A stretch of 64,000 bases of DNA. Origin: a virus. Of the stretch, positions 8,787-18,023 are shown piece after piece. The notes beneath the pieces are model-generated. The model did no database searches and was not told the DNA's origin. It saw nothing but the letters and a program-made list of their open reading frames with translations. Both the position numbers and the translations under genes were made by a program. Location of the stretch: positions 1 to 64,000 of the IMG/VR virus record IMGVR_UViG_3300012269_000002; one strand, written 5' to 3'. The stretch's first letter is position 1; each line of letters opens with the position of its first letter.

Positions 8787-11709
8787 TACTTGTATTTTGT
8801 TTTATAATTTCATAACTAATATATTCTGGTGTTACATTTTCATCCCCCACAATCTTATCAATATTAGATTTTTTATTATTTAAAACATTCCACATATTAA
8901 CCGAAATAGTATCCTTGAATAATTGGTAGTATATTGTAACATTATTAATTTGACCAATTCGATGGCAATTATGAACCACATAGTTACCAACAACAAATGA
9001 GTGGTCATCTTCAACTGTTAAATCATAAACTCTTTCATAACCCCTTTTTGGGTGACTCTTAATTAACTTTTTAATTGGGTAAGTAATGAAATTACCCCTT
9101 TTTGTTATTCGATTTTTTAAATTATTATTTACTGTATACTCTATTGTAAATTCTGTTTCATTTATTTCTCTAAAACTTATTGGGAGATTTAAATTGGCGT
9201 TATATCTGATTAATTGAGAGATTAATTTTTTAGACGCTGTAACCGCTTGTTGTGTGTTTTTTCGTCTATAACCATCACCATGATAATAACCATCTAATAA
9301 ACTACTTAATTGTTCCTCATTTAATTCATCAACCCATTCTGGAAATTGTTTACTATATACATTATCACCAAACCAATTTTTAAAATTTAAAGCTAAATTT
9401 TTAGAATGTATCGTACATGTTTTCGTATTATTTTTATCTACGTAAGAACTATGTTTATTAATATTAAATGATTCTTTAAATATTTTAATTATATATTCAG
9501 AGGCATCATACATTTTTTTATTATCTATTTTTTGACCAACCCCAATTATATAACCTTTACCACCATCAACACTAGAATAACCGTCAGCAACATAAAACCC
9601 AAAAGCGTATAATAAATCATTTGATAGGTAAACTTTTTCTTTTAGAATTTTTAAACGTCCATTATTTTGTGTGACATCAAATTGATTTTTAAAATTACTA
9701 TTCGTATAATTGACTAATTTAATATATTTTTTTGGTTTTTTAGGACATTCATTAATCGGGAAGGTTAATTTTTGAGTTTTGATATTAATTTCACCAGATT
9801 TAACCCATTTAAAATTACTATCTTCTTCATCATAAATATAAATTTTATGGTCATCAGTTGTTGATAATAATTGGTTACATCCAAAAGCGTCAATATCAAT
9901 ACGTAATTTCTTACGCTCTAAATGAGAATGTTTATCATTTACTAACTTAAAATTACCTTTATGAGTATAAACATAATCTCCAACTTCAATTGCTTCTATC
10001 TTTTTATAACCCTCACTAGTTAATATATTTTGACCACCAAAAATACACCTATCTTCCCCTTGTTCATTATCTCCAGGAACCCAACTAAATGAATTAAAAA
10101 TAACATAATTGGATTCAGTTAAGGTTATACCAACCCCAGCTGATATTATATTACCAATGAACACCTTTATTTTATTATCTTTTTGAAATTTATCAATCGA
10201 AATTTGTTTATCATTATCAGACATTTCACCATAATGAATTACTGATTTTTTACCAAAATAATTATATAAAGTTTTAATCTCATCAGTGAAATTTGTAAAT
10301 ATTATAACTTTATCTCCAGACTCAATAATTTCTTCAACTAGTTTAATAGTTTCGGGTATCATTTCCATTGCAACGAATTTTCTAAGTAAACCCAATTCAA
10401 CTAATTCTTTTTCTGGGGTACCCTTTTTATTTTTTTCAATTCGTTCTATAAGATATTCTTCCCATAAATTTTTATAATTTTTGATTTGGTTGTCAGACAT
10501 TTCATAAACCATAGGGATTACATTTTTTTCTGGCATATCAGCAATATCACTCTTTAAACGTCTAAGTATTGTGTTTCTACATTTAGCATTTAATTCGTCT
10601 AAGTTAGAGGCCCCATTGGTTAACCATATTCTTTTCTTTTGTTTATTTTTAAGTGTTGTAGTTATTTGTCTACCTTCACAATATCTTTCGGCAAAAAATT
10701 TCCAGTTTTTAGTTAATGGAGATTTAATCAACTTTAATAAATTATAAAAATCCATTGGCCTATTGGCGACTGGAGTTCCACTTAATAACCAAACTTTTGG
10801 AATTTTTGCACAAACTTCAGACATAATTTTACCACGATTACTATCCTTATTTTTTAACTTATGGGCTTCATCAATTATACATAAATCAAAATTAGCTGAA
10901 ATTAACTTTTGATGTCTATCCAATATTTGTTCTTTTTTTAAATCTTTACTAGGTAAAGCGTGAAAGTTTTTTAAAATATCATAGTTTATAATTGTAAATT
11001 TAGCTTCGGACCACTTTCTACCACTAACTATGGTTGTATCAAAACATTGGAAATAATGGATTTCTCTTTCCCAATTTATTTTAAGTGAAGATGGACAAAC
11101 TATTAATATTTTTTTAGCACCTGACTCAAGTGCCGCAATAATTGATTGATAACTCTTACCAGCCCCCATAATATCAGCTAATATGCAACCATCTCTAGTT
11201 AAAAGGAATTTAACGCCATCTATTTGGTGTTGGTATGGGGTTCTACCTATTGTGCCGTCCTTAAGTTCGAAGGTATCCAGCTTCTGATATTTATCAAAAT
11301 CCACATCAACATCTATTTGGTTAAAATATGGGTCCTCCAATACTTGTGTTTTTGGGATAAAATACATCTTTGGCTTTTCTTGGTTTTGTTTTACTTTACC
11401 GTATATGTGATAAGTTTTTTCAGCATCGGCCAAGATATAAAGAATCTGTATTTTTTTGGGTACGAATTTCAAATTTTCCTGAGTTTGTAGTTCCTTACCT
11501 AACCACTCGGTTATTTCAACCACCTTATTTATAAACATGGGTTCCCTATCATGGTTATCCACGATATATTTTATTTGACCCTCTGTTAGGTTAATTTTTT
11601 TATAAGTTTCGTAGGTATGTTTAAACCTTTTTATATAGGGGTTTTTACCTTCGTATTTTTGTAATAACGAAATTGCTGAACGCCCTCTTATATTTTCTAA
11701 ATTAATCAA
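8779..11709 (-). CDS. SNF2/DEAH-type helicase interrupted by an intein
   Basis: Superfamily 2 ATPase of the SNF2 type, probably for recombination or fork remodelling. Walker A is ILADIMGAGKS, motif II is CIIDEAHKLKN, motif III is LLSGTPVANRP, the second lobe includes KVIIFTNFTDEI and VFIGNIISAGVGITLTES, and motif VI is GEDR/CHRIGQ. An intein of 360 residues (555-914) interrupts motif VI directly before its Cys; removing it leaves a 616-residue helicase. The start codon is TTG at 11709: no in-frame ATG, GTG or TTG lies between the upstream in-frame stop (11730-11728) and this codon. A host-type promoter lies upstream, and the 3' end overlaps the glutaredoxin gene. Confidence 0.9.
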   Translation of the reverse strand: MINLENIRGRSAISLLQKYEGKNPYIKRFKHTYETYKKINLTEGQIKYIVDNHDREPMFINKVVEITEWLGKELQTQENLKFVPKKIQILYILADAEKTYHIYGKVKQNQEKPKMYFIPKTQVLEDPYFNQIDVDVDFDKYQKLDTFELKDGTIGRTPYQHQIDGVKFLLTRDGCILADIMGAGKSYQSIIAALESGAKKILIVCPSSLKINWEREIHYFQCFDTTIVSGRKWSEAKFTIINYDILKNFHALPSKDLKKEQILDRHQKLISANFDLCIIDEAHKLKNKDSNRGKIMSEVCAKIPKVWLLSGTPVANRPMDFYNLLKLIKSPLTKNWKFFAERYCEGRQITTTLKNKQKKRIWLTNGASNLDELNAKCRNTILRRLKSDIADMPEKNVIPMVYEMSDNQIKNYKNLWEEYLIERIEKNKKGTPEKELVELGLLRKFVAMEMIPETIKLVEEIIESGDKVIIFTNFTDEIKTLYNYFGKKSVIHYGEMSDNDKQISIDKFQKDNKIKVFIGNIISAGVGITLTESNYVIFNSFSWVPGDNEQGEDRCIFGGQNILTSEGYKKIEAIEVGDYVYTHKGNFKLVNDKHSHLERKKLRIDIDAFGCNQLLSTTDDHKIYIYDEEDSNFKWVKSGEINIKTQKLTFPINECPKKPKKYIKLVNYTNSNFKNQFDVTQNNGRLKILKEKVYLSNDLLYAFGFYVADGYSSVDGGKGYIIGVGQKIDNKKMYDASEYIIKIFKESFNINKHSSYVDKNNTKTCTIHSKNLALNFKNWFGDNVYSKQFPEWVDELNEEQLSSLLDGYYHGDGYRRKNTQQAVTASKKLISQLIRYNANLNLPISFREINETEFTIEYTVNNNLKNRITKRGNFITYPIKKLIKSHPKRGYERVYDLTVEDDHSFVVGNYVVHNCHRIGQINNVTIYYQLFKDTISVNMWNVLNNKKSNIDKIVGDENVTPEYISYEIIKQNTSNE
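8968..10047 (-). other. LAGLIDADG cis-intein in helicase motif VI
   Basis: Class 1 intein of 360 residues. Block A begins CIFGGQNILTSEGYKKIEAI; block B has STTDDH; the end is VYDLTVEDDHSFVVGNYVVHN followed by Cys +1. Two endonuclease motifs are visible, GFYVADGYSS and LLDGYYHGDGY, with Asp/Gly positions of the LAGLIDADG type. All residues needed for splicing (C1, TxxH, HN, C+1) are present, so it should be active. It sits inside the arginine-finger motif, so the helicase would be inactive until splicing. Confidence 0.92.
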
Positions 11710-11741
11710 ATTATTTATCTTTAAAAACTACTTATTATTAG

Positions 11742-11772
11742 TAAATATACTTAATTAATAATAAAAAATCAA
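11742..11772 (-). promoter_or_regulatory. Bacteroidetes-type promoter for SNF2 helicase
   Basis: On the minus strand: TTG (11772-11770), 20 bases, then TATATTTA (11749-11742). The -7 box has one mismatch (final A for G). It lies about 33 bases before the TTG start codon. Confidence 0.6.
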
Positions 11773-11801
11773 TAGTAGGGGAGTTATTCTTATTTTTCAA
11801 A

Positions 11802-11808
11802 TATTTAT
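11802..11808 (+). promoter_or_regulatory. Candidate late-promoter motif (TATTTAT)
   Basis: AATATTTATCTAAAA lies 17 bases upstream of the ATG at 11819, at the head of the tail-gene run, in the divergent gap opposite the SNF2 promoter. Confidence 0.45.
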
Positions 11809-11818
11809 CTAAAAAACT

Positions 11819-12337
11819 ATGGCAACACCTAAAATAAACCCGATAAACCGTATTAATAAGTTTTTTTCACGAGAGGATTTTGACTTAGAAATATCTTTTG
11901 GGAGGGAGGCAATTGAAGGTGACGGTAATTTTGTATTGATACTATATAGGGTCGATAGACAAATGACCGCATCCGATGATGTATATGGTGAGGCCAAAAG
12001 GGATGATATTAAATTTTTCCCACCAAATGAACTAAGGGTCGTTCCTATTATGGGTCCACCTGAAAATAAAACATATAGTAGTGGTCATTTAAGATATCTT
12101 CAAGATGGTCAATTAACTTTCGGAATATATGAGGCTCAATTAGCTGAATTGGATATTACTTTAAATTATGGTGATTATATAGGGTATCCCGTAACCGAAA
12201 CTGAAACAAGATTTTTTAGTGTTGTAAATGACGGTATTAAAAATTATGATAACACACATACTATTATGGGGTATAAGGGTGCATTTAGAACGGTAGTCTG
12301 TGCGCCAATAGATAACGATGAATTTAAAGGATTTTAA
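11819..12337 (+). CDS. Virion structural protein, possibly neck (gp14-like)
   Basis: A 172-residue protein. The N-terminal segment INKFFSREDFDLEISFGREAI precedes FVLILYRVDRQMTASDDVYGEAK, whose order (strand, Arg-rich turn, then DxxYGEAK) recalls neck and connector proteins of T4-like phages (gp14 contains a comparable segment). The rest is beta-rich. It is the first gene of a plus-strand tail block, 2 bases before the next gene, with a candidate late promoter 17 bases upstream. Function is assigned mainly by position before the sheath and tube genes. Confidence 0.45.
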   Translation: MATPKINPINRINKFFSREDFDLEISFGREAIEGDGNFVLILYRVDRQMTASDDVYGEAKRDDIKFFPPNELRVVPIMGPPENKTYSSGHLRYLQDGQLTFGIYEAQLAELDITLNYGDYIGYPVTETETRFFSVVNDGIKNYDNTHTIMGYKGAFRTVVCAPIDNDEFKGF

Positions 12338-12339
12338 TT

Positions 12340-13110
12340 ATGTGTGCACTTCCAAAAGGATTTAGAAAAAATATAAAGTTAGTCAAGGATAAGGTCGGTT
12401 TCGAGAGAAGACAGGAAATATTGGATGATATAGCCGATAAAGATACATTTTTACCTAGAGGGGTTATGTATGAGGATATGGATAAGTCATTTATTGAATT
12501 CATCGATAAGGATATGACCCTAACCGTTGAAGGTGAGAAAGTGCCAGTAATATTTTTAACGTTACAAAGATGGTCCGAGTTTAGTAAGACATGGCAGCAT
12601 TCGGATAAATATAAAAATATTAAGATGCCTTTTATTACAATAGTTAGAAAACCAAATCCACAGGTGGGTAATAACCAGGCTGGTCTTTTTAACATTCCAG
12701 GTAGGAGAACTTATACATATATGAAGGTTCCGACATTTGAAGGTGGTAGGGAGGGTATAGACGTTTATAAGATACCTCAACCAACATCTGTTGATATTAC
12801 ATATGATGTTAGGATTTTTTGTACTAGAATGAGGGATTTAAATAAATTTAACATTAAGATACAAAAAACATTTAATTCGATTCAACATTATATTAGAATT
12901 AATGGTCACCCAATGCCTTTACTATTACAAAGTATAGGTGATGAAAGTAATATTGATGATTTTGAAAATAGAAGATTTTATGTACAACCATATGAAATAA
13001 AATTAGAGGGTTATATTTTAGATGAAGATGACTTTGAGGTTATTCCAGCCATCAATAGGGCATTGGTTATGACCGAAATTGACACCGAAATTAATAACAA
13101 AAAAAAATAA
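12340..13110 (+). CDS. Probable tail completion/terminator protein (gp15-like)
   Basis: A 256-residue protein two bases downstream of the neck-like gene. Visible features are a basic N-terminus, a tight segment RKPNPQVGNNQAGLFNIPGRRTYT, then SVDITYDVRIFCTRMRDLNKFN and a C-terminal RFYVQPYEIKLEGYILDE strand set. This order (small domain, PTS-x-DITYDVRIF, MRDLN) is one I associate with tail-terminator or sheath-stabiliser proteins of large myophages, and its place directly before the sheath agrees. No enzymatic motif. The gp15 equivalence is an inference. Confidence 0.45.
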   Translation: MCALPKGFRKNIKLVKDKVGFERRQEILDDIADKDTFLPRGVMYEDMDKSFIEFIDKDMTLTVEGEKVPVIFLTLQRWSEFSKTWQHSDKYKNIKMPFITIVRKPNPQVGNNQAGLFNIPGRRTYTYMKVPTFEGGREGIDVYKIPQPTSVDITYDVRIFCTRMRDLNKFNIKIQKTFNSIQHYIRINGHPMPLLLQSIGDESNIDDFENRRFYVQPYEIKLEGYILDEDDFEVIPAINRALVMTEIDTEINNKKK

Positions 13111-13117
13111 AGATTAA

Positions 13118-13273
13118 TCATTCACCATAAATGTCTTGTGGTTTTTTACATGTTTCTTTTATTATTTTTTCAACAAATGCAAACATTTTTAAACCATTTT
13201 CTTCACAATACTGTTTTAATATAATATGTGTTGTTGGCGTTATTTTAATATTTTTTGTACGTTTCATTGGCAT
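13118..13273 (-). CDS. Small ribbon-helix-helix-like protein
   Basis: A 51-residue gene on the minus strand: MPMKRTKNIKITPTTHIILK continuing with QYCEENGLKMFAFVEKIIKE. The layout (basic beta strand KNIKITP, helix around THIILKQYCEENG, then helix FAFVEKIIKETC) is that of a ribbon-helix-helix DNA-binding protein, which by family acts as a dimeric repressor. It lies alone between tail genes, opposite to their direction. Upstream of its start are two tandem copies of an 11-base repeat (13284-13305) that could be its own operator. The start could also be the second Met. Coding status is inferred from length and fold-like pattern. Confidence 0.6.
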   Translation of the reverse strand: MPMKRTKNIKITPTTHIILKQYCEENGLKMFAFVEKIIKETCKKPQDIYGE

Positions 13274-13283
13274 TTATCTATAA

Positions 13284-13305
13284 GTATGATAAAAGTATGA
13301 TAAAA
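13284..13305 (-). repeat. Two tandem 11-bp repeats, candidate operator
   Basis: gtatgataaaa occurs at 13284-13294 and again at 13295-13305, 11-32 bases upstream of the ribbon-helix-helix gene. Spacing of one helical turn suits two side-by-side repressor dimers. No binding evidence exists. Confidence 0.4.
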
Positions 13306-13371
13306 AACACACTAAAAAAAATAAATATGATGTATTACATACATCATAAAAACTTTTGGTTTAATTTTACA

Positions 13372-13378
13372 TATTTAT
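13372..13378 (+). promoter_or_regulatory. Candidate late-promoter motif before tail sheath
   Basis: ACATATTTATAATAAAAC lies 50 bases upstream of the sheath start; the extended form TATTTATAATAAAA is shared exactly with the motifs at 26755 and 53746. Confidence 0.5.
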
Positions 13379-13421
13379 AATAAAACATTACAAAATAATA
13401 ATTTTAAAAAAAAAGTAAATA

Positions 13422-16229
13422 ATGGCAGATAAAGTATTTGTGAGTCCAGGTGTATTCACATCAGAAAGAGACTTAACCTTTGTTACACGTCAAGTTGGTG
13501 TAACAACCTTAGGTGTTGTTGGAGAAACAACTCAAGGTCCAGCGTTTCAACCAATTTTCGTTAGTAACTATGATGAGTTTACCTCATTTTTTGGTGGACA
13601 AAATGCTACAAAAATTAAAGATACTGGTGCCCCAAAATATGAACTACCTTATATAGCTAAATCATATCTATCTCAGGCCAATCAATTATTCGTAACTAGA
13701 ATTCTTGGTTTTTCTGGTTATGATGCTGGTTTATCTTGGGGTATAGCTCTTGATGGCGCACTAGACCCAGGAACTGTTGTAGAAACAGCTTCAGCATTGC
13801 CATTTAATATAAATTATACCGTAACCACTGGTAATACTTTAGTTGTCCAATCGGATAATGTAAGGATACAAGAATTATGGGATGGTGGATTATTAGATGA
13901 AGAATTATCATTTTTAGCACAAGCTGGTACAGGCGACACAGCTAACATATCTACGGTATATCAAAAAGTCGGTTCCGATTTTCAAGGTTCTGAATTTAAT
14001 TTAGAAGTGGTTACCGTTGGTTCAGGTTTGAGTGGTTCAACCACTGGTTCAACCACTGGTCTTACTTCTGAATTTTCTGCTGAATCTTATGCGGATGTTG
14101 AAAATAAAGTGGTGGCTTTACTTAGAAGTAGAGGTACTTATGATGCTAACGAAAACCTTAATTTTGAGGTAACTGGGCAAACTGGTGTTGATTTCGGGAC
14201 AACTGTAATCGATGCTGCAAGTGATGCCAAGGGTAACTTTACCCTAAACGGTACTTCAACTAAAAGTGGACCATTTAATTATTCATTATCATTAGACGGA
14301 ACTAAGAAAAATTATATTACTAAGGTATTAGGTAAAAGTACACAAGATGGTACAACTGCTATATTCGTTGAGGAAATATTCGAAAATATGTTCGAGGATT
14401 TAGTTACCAGTAATAAAGTTAGGGGTATTAAAATTGATGGTACAATTAAATACAATAGAGTATTCGATGACTATAAACAACAATATCAACCAGCGGTAAC
14501 CCCATGGGTTGTTTCTGAACTACGTGGTACAAGTCTATTAAGATTATTCAGACTTTGGACCATATCAGATGGTAATACAGCTAATGAGCAATTTAAAATT
14601 TCAATTAAGAATATAAACCTTAATACTAGGGAGTTCGATATCGAAGTTAGAAGTTATGCCGATACAGATGCTAGACCAGCGGTACTAGAAGTATTCACAA
14701 GATGTACTATGGACCCAACATCAAATAATTACATAGCTAAAAAAGTTGGTACATTAGATGGTGATTTTGCCTCTAAATCTAATTTTATACTTGTGGAGTT
14801 AAATGAGGAATCAAATACTTCGGATGCATTTCCAGCTGGTTTCTTAGGTTTCCCAATTAGGGATTACCAAGATAATTCAAATACTAGTGTTAATTCACCA
14901 ACTATTGAATATAATAAAACTTATGGTACTTTCCAAAATAAAAGAAAATTCTATTTAGGATTATCTAATACGGTTGGGATTGATAAAGATTTCTTTACCT
15001 TTAAAGGTGCTGCAAACGACCCTGTTGCCGATATTAACTACACTAAAGGTTTCCACATGGATATTGATGCAAGTGGTGCTACAGTAGATAATAACGGTGT
15101 TAACACTACCACATTCGGTTTTGAAGTGGGTGACGATGAATTCAGAAATGAGGCCGATGTTCAAAACGGACCTTACGAAAAGATTTTTGCACGTAAATTC
15201 ACATTCGCACCTTACGGTGGTTTTGATGGGTGGGATACATATAGAACAAGAAGAACTAATTTAGATTCTTATGTTGTTAACGGTGCAAAAGGTATTGCTG
15301 GAGCTAGTGGTTCAAACCCAGCTTTCAAAAATATCGCTTTAAGTAATGGTGATATAGGTATAAACTCGGATTACTACGCTTACTTAGAAGGTATATGGAC
15401 GTTTAATAACCCAGATGCCGTAAACATTAACGTGTTAACAACTCCAGGTATTGACTCATTCGATAACACAAACTTAGTTGAGGAAACTATTGAAATGGTC
15501 GAACAAAATAGAGCTGATTCAATTTATATTGTAACAACTCCCGATACCGCAAATGGTGAAATATTAACTCCAGAAGATGTTGTTAATAACCTTGATGGTC
15601 AATTTGATAGTAGTTATACTGCAACTTACTGGCCTTGGGTACAAGTAAATGATAGCGAAAATAACGTTTTCATTTATATGCCACCTACTAGAGATGTTGT
15701 AAGAAACATCGCTTTAACTGACAACATATCATTTCCATGGTTCTCTGTTGCTGGTGTACAAAGAGGTGATGTTAGCGCAATTAAAGCTAGAAGGAAATTA
15801 ACTCAAACCGATAGGGACGTACTTTATGATGGTAGAATTAACCCGATTACAACTTTCGCAACAGAAGGTATTAAAATCTGGGGTAATAAAACATTACAAG
15901 TTAAAGATACGGCACTTAATAGAATAAATGTTAGAAGATTATTATTACAAGCTAGAAAACTTATATCAGCCGTTTCGATTAGATTATTATTCGAACAAAA
16001 CGATGATATTGTTAGAAATCAATTCTTATCTCTTGTTAACCCAATATTGGATAACATTAGAGCTGAAAGAGGTTTAACGGACTTTAGAGTAGTATTGGAT
16101 AGTAGTCCTGAATCTATCGATAGAAATGAACTTTGTGGTAAGATTTACCTTAAACCAACTAGAGCCTTAGAGTTCATATGTGTTGAGTTTAACATCTTAA
16201 ACACTGGTGCAAGTTTTGACGATATATAA
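13422..16229 (+). CDS. Contractile tail sheath protein (gp18-like)
   Basis: Forms the contractile outer tube of the tail. The N-terminus FVSPGVFTSERDLTFVTRQV leading into TTLGVVGETTQGPAFQPIFV is the classic sheath handshake region. The C-terminal part contains FPWFSVAGVQRGDVSAIKAR, then INPITTFATEGIKIWGNKTL and RRLLLQARKLISA, matching the conserved inner sheath domain. At 935 residues it is longer than T4 gp18 (659); the extra length is in the surface-exposed middle. The gene has its own late-type motif and ends in a strong terminator. The tube gene follows after an inserted endonuclease gene on the other strand. Confidence 0.95.
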   Translation: MADKVFVSPGVFTSERDLTFVTRQVGVTTLGVVGETTQGPAFQPIFVSNYDEFTSFFGGQNATKIKDTGAPKYELPYIAKSYLSQANQLFVTRILGFSGYDAGLSWGIALDGALDPGTVVETASALPFNINYTVTTGNTLVVQSDNVRIQELWDGGLLDEELSFLAQAGTGDTANISTVYQKVGSDFQGSEFNLEVVTVGSGLSGSTTGSTTGLTSEFSAESYADVENKVVALLRSRGTYDANENLNFEVTGQTGVDFGTTVIDAASDAKGNFTLNGTSTKSGPFNYSLSLDGTKKNYITKVLGKSTQDGTTAIFVEEIFENMFEDLVTSNKVRGIKIDGTIKYNRVFDDYKQQYQPAVTPWVVSELRGTSLLRLFRLWTISDGNTANEQFKISIKNINLNTREFDIEVRSYADTDARPAVLEVFTRCTMDPTSNNYIAKKVGTLDGDFASKSNFILVELNEESNTSDAFPAGFLGFPIRDYQDNSNTSVNSPTIEYNKTYGTFQNKRKFYLGLSNTVGIDKDFFTFKGAANDPVADINYTKGFHMDIDASGATVDNNGVNTTTFGFEVGDDEFRNEADVQNGPYEKIFARKFTFAPYGGFDGWDTYRTRRTNLDSYVVNGAKGIAGASGSNPAFKNIALSNGDIGINSDYYAYLEGIWTFNNPDAVNINVLTTPGIDSFDNTNLVEETIEMVEQNRADSIYIVTTPDTANGEILTPEDVVNNLDGQFDSSYTATYWPWVQVNDSENNVFIYMPPTRDVVRNIALTDNISFPWFSVAGVQRGDVSAIKARRKLTQTDRDVLYDGRINPITTFATEGIKIWGNKTLQVKDTALNRINVRRLLLQARKLISAVSIRLLFEQNDDIVRNQFLSLVNPILDNIRAERGLTDFRVVLDSSPESIDRNELCGKIYLKPTRALEFICVEFNILNTGASFDDI

Positions 16230-16246
16230 TAGTAAAAAAACCCTAT

Positions 16247-16280
16247 AAAAAAACCCTATGATTTCTCATAGGGTTTTTTT
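16247..16280. terminator. Bidirectional terminator after tail sheath
   Basis: Perfect 15-bp stem (aaaaaaaccctatga / tcatagggttttttt) around a 4-base loop. It serves the sheath gene and the convergent endonuclease gene, whose stop lies in the stem. A second copy of one arm (aaaaaaaccctat, 16234-16246) directly precedes it. Confidence 0.9.
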
Positions 16281-17924
16281 ATATGTAATTGTTCCACAAT
16301 CATATATTCTATAAATTTTTCTATTAAGCATTATTTCATGTTCAGTTAAGTTTTCCGTATCAAATCCATCATCACTTAATTTACTTTTTCTAAAATTAAA
16401 TCTATGTTTTCTAGCTTTACCTACAATATACCAATAATTTGGTTTATTAGTTTTAACCTCATCAAAACCAAGGGTATTATAAAGACCACCATCACTCCAT
16501 CTTCTATCAGCATAACTCCTTATTTCATTTGGATTATAAGCGTTTATAAAGTGTTTTAAGAGCCTAGATGCCCCACCAATAACATTAGTATCCAGTTTAT
16601 TAGCAAACCTACTTAATTCATAACCATCGAACTTAGCACCTATACCTAGTCTTGGTTTATTAAATGTCATAACTGAAACCAATTCATCATTATAATAAAG
16701 CCCTAAATTAACACTACTTTTAACACTACCCTGTAAATGGGTTTTATTTAAAAAAATATCCTTATCACTTTTTGTGATATATTTTATATTACATTGCCTA
16801 GCATAAATTTTATCATTAGTTAAACCTAAAATATTCTTTAATCTACTCTTGACAATATATTCCTTATTTAACCACTCATCTTCAAAAATATGAATAAGAC
16901 GAATTCCCTTGTTTTCACACCCCAGTGTTTTATCTAAATGATAATTATTATATATAAATTTTTCAGAATGCCAATATAACCCATTATACTCAATGGCTAA
17001 GTTATGTGATGGAATATAAATATCCAATTGTTGTGGTTCTATTATTGACCTAGATGATTGAATCGTCATTATATTTAATTCATTTATTATAAAATCATTT
17101 ATATATTTTTCAACACTAGATACTGAAGACGTACATTTTACACACCCATGACCACTCAAATGGTCATATGGTAATTGCTCAAATTCACCATGCTCTGGAC
17201 AAATAATGATAATTTTATTATGACTCCCATTATAAAATGTTGTTGAATAATCATACTTAAAACTATGAACAATATTACTCTTATAAATAAAATCACCAAT
17301 ATCTAATGTTAAAACTTTTTTAGTTCTTTCAACCCCACATTTATTACAGCCCTTACCGCTTAAATGCTTACTTGGAGATTGTTCAAAATCACCATGCTTT
17401 GGACATCCAATAATAACCTTATTGACACTATCAATATATTCAACTTTTAAATAATCATATTTATCTCCATGAACTATTATTGATTTTTTAATAAATAAAT
17501 CAGTTGTATACTTTTTTTTATCACTAGTATTTATTACCCCACATTTAGGACAACCTTGTCCACTTAAGTGATTACCTGGGGATTGTTCAAAATCACCATG
17601 TTCTGGACATCCGATAATAACTTTAGTTTTAATACCCTTATAATCGACCAACCCATAATCATACTTAACACCATGTATTAATAATGATTTTTTAATAAAT
17701 AAATTAGTATCATATTTTGGTGATTTACTACATAAAGAACAACCCAAACGACCTCTTAAATGGTCAGATGGTAGTTGTTCAAATAAAATATTATGGGTTT
17801 TACATATTATTTTAATTTTTTTATCACTCCGAGTATAATCCATTTTAGAAAAATCAAATTTATCCCCAAATTTATTAAATGATTTCAATAAAAATTTTTT
17901 ACTTTTATTTTTAGTATTATTCAT
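16266..17924 (-). CDS. Free-standing Vsr-type homing endonuclease, copy 1
   Basis: Mobile endonuclease of 552 residues inserted between the sheath and tube genes on the opposite strand. The N-terminal half has four or five copies of a zinc-ribbon-like module (KYDY..V.Y, KVIIGCPEHGDFEQSP, HLSGQGCPKCG; DUF723-like), probably for DNA recognition. The core QLDIYIPSHNLAIEYNGLYW, followed by GIRLIHIFEDEW, is a Vsr/PD-(D/E)XK-type nuclease of the kind found in phage homing endonucleases. A C-terminal domain follows (RSYADRRWSDGGLYNTLGF, HRFNFRKSKL). It is clearly related along its length to the gene at 18661. It probably has no role in virion assembly. Confidence 0.85.
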   Translation of the reverse strand: MNNTKNKSKKFLLKSFNKFGDKFDFSKMDYTRSDKKIKIICKTHNILFEQLPSDHLRGRLGCSLCSKSPKYDTNLFIKKSLLIHGVKYDYGLVDYKGIKTKVIIGCPEHGDFEQSPGNHLSGQGCPKCGVINTSDKKKYTTDLFIKKSIIVHGDKYDYLKVEYIDSVNKVIIGCPKHGDFEQSPSKHLSGKGCNKCGVERTKKVLTLDIGDFIYKSNIVHSFKYDYSTTFYNGSHNKIIIICPEHGEFEQLPYDHLSGHGCVKCTSSVSSVEKYINDFIINELNIMTIQSSRSIIEPQQLDIYIPSHNLAIEYNGLYWHSEKFIYNNYHLDKTLGCENKGIRLIHIFEDEWLNKEYIVKSRLKNILGLTNDKIYARQCNIKYITKSDKDIFLNKTHLQGSVKSSVNLGLYYNDELVSVMTFNKPRLGIGAKFDGYELSRFANKLDTNVIGGASRLLKHFINAYNPNEIRSYADRRWSDGGLYNTLGFDEVKTNKPNYWYIVGKARKHRFNFRKSKLSDDGFDTENLTEHEIMLNRKIYRIYDCGTITYKKTL

Positions 17925-17942
17925 TTTTTATTTTTTTCTATA

Positions 17943-17949
17943 TATTTAT
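17943..17949 (+). promoter_or_regulatory. Candidate late-promoter motif before tail tube
   Basis: ATATATTTATTGTAAA lies 81 bases upstream of the tube start, farther than elsewhere, so the assignment is weak. Confidence 0.3.
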
Positions 17950-18023
17950 TGTAAACATCAATATACTAATATATTGTAAAGATAATTAAAATAAATAAAT
18001 AAATCAAATTAAAATAAAAAATT

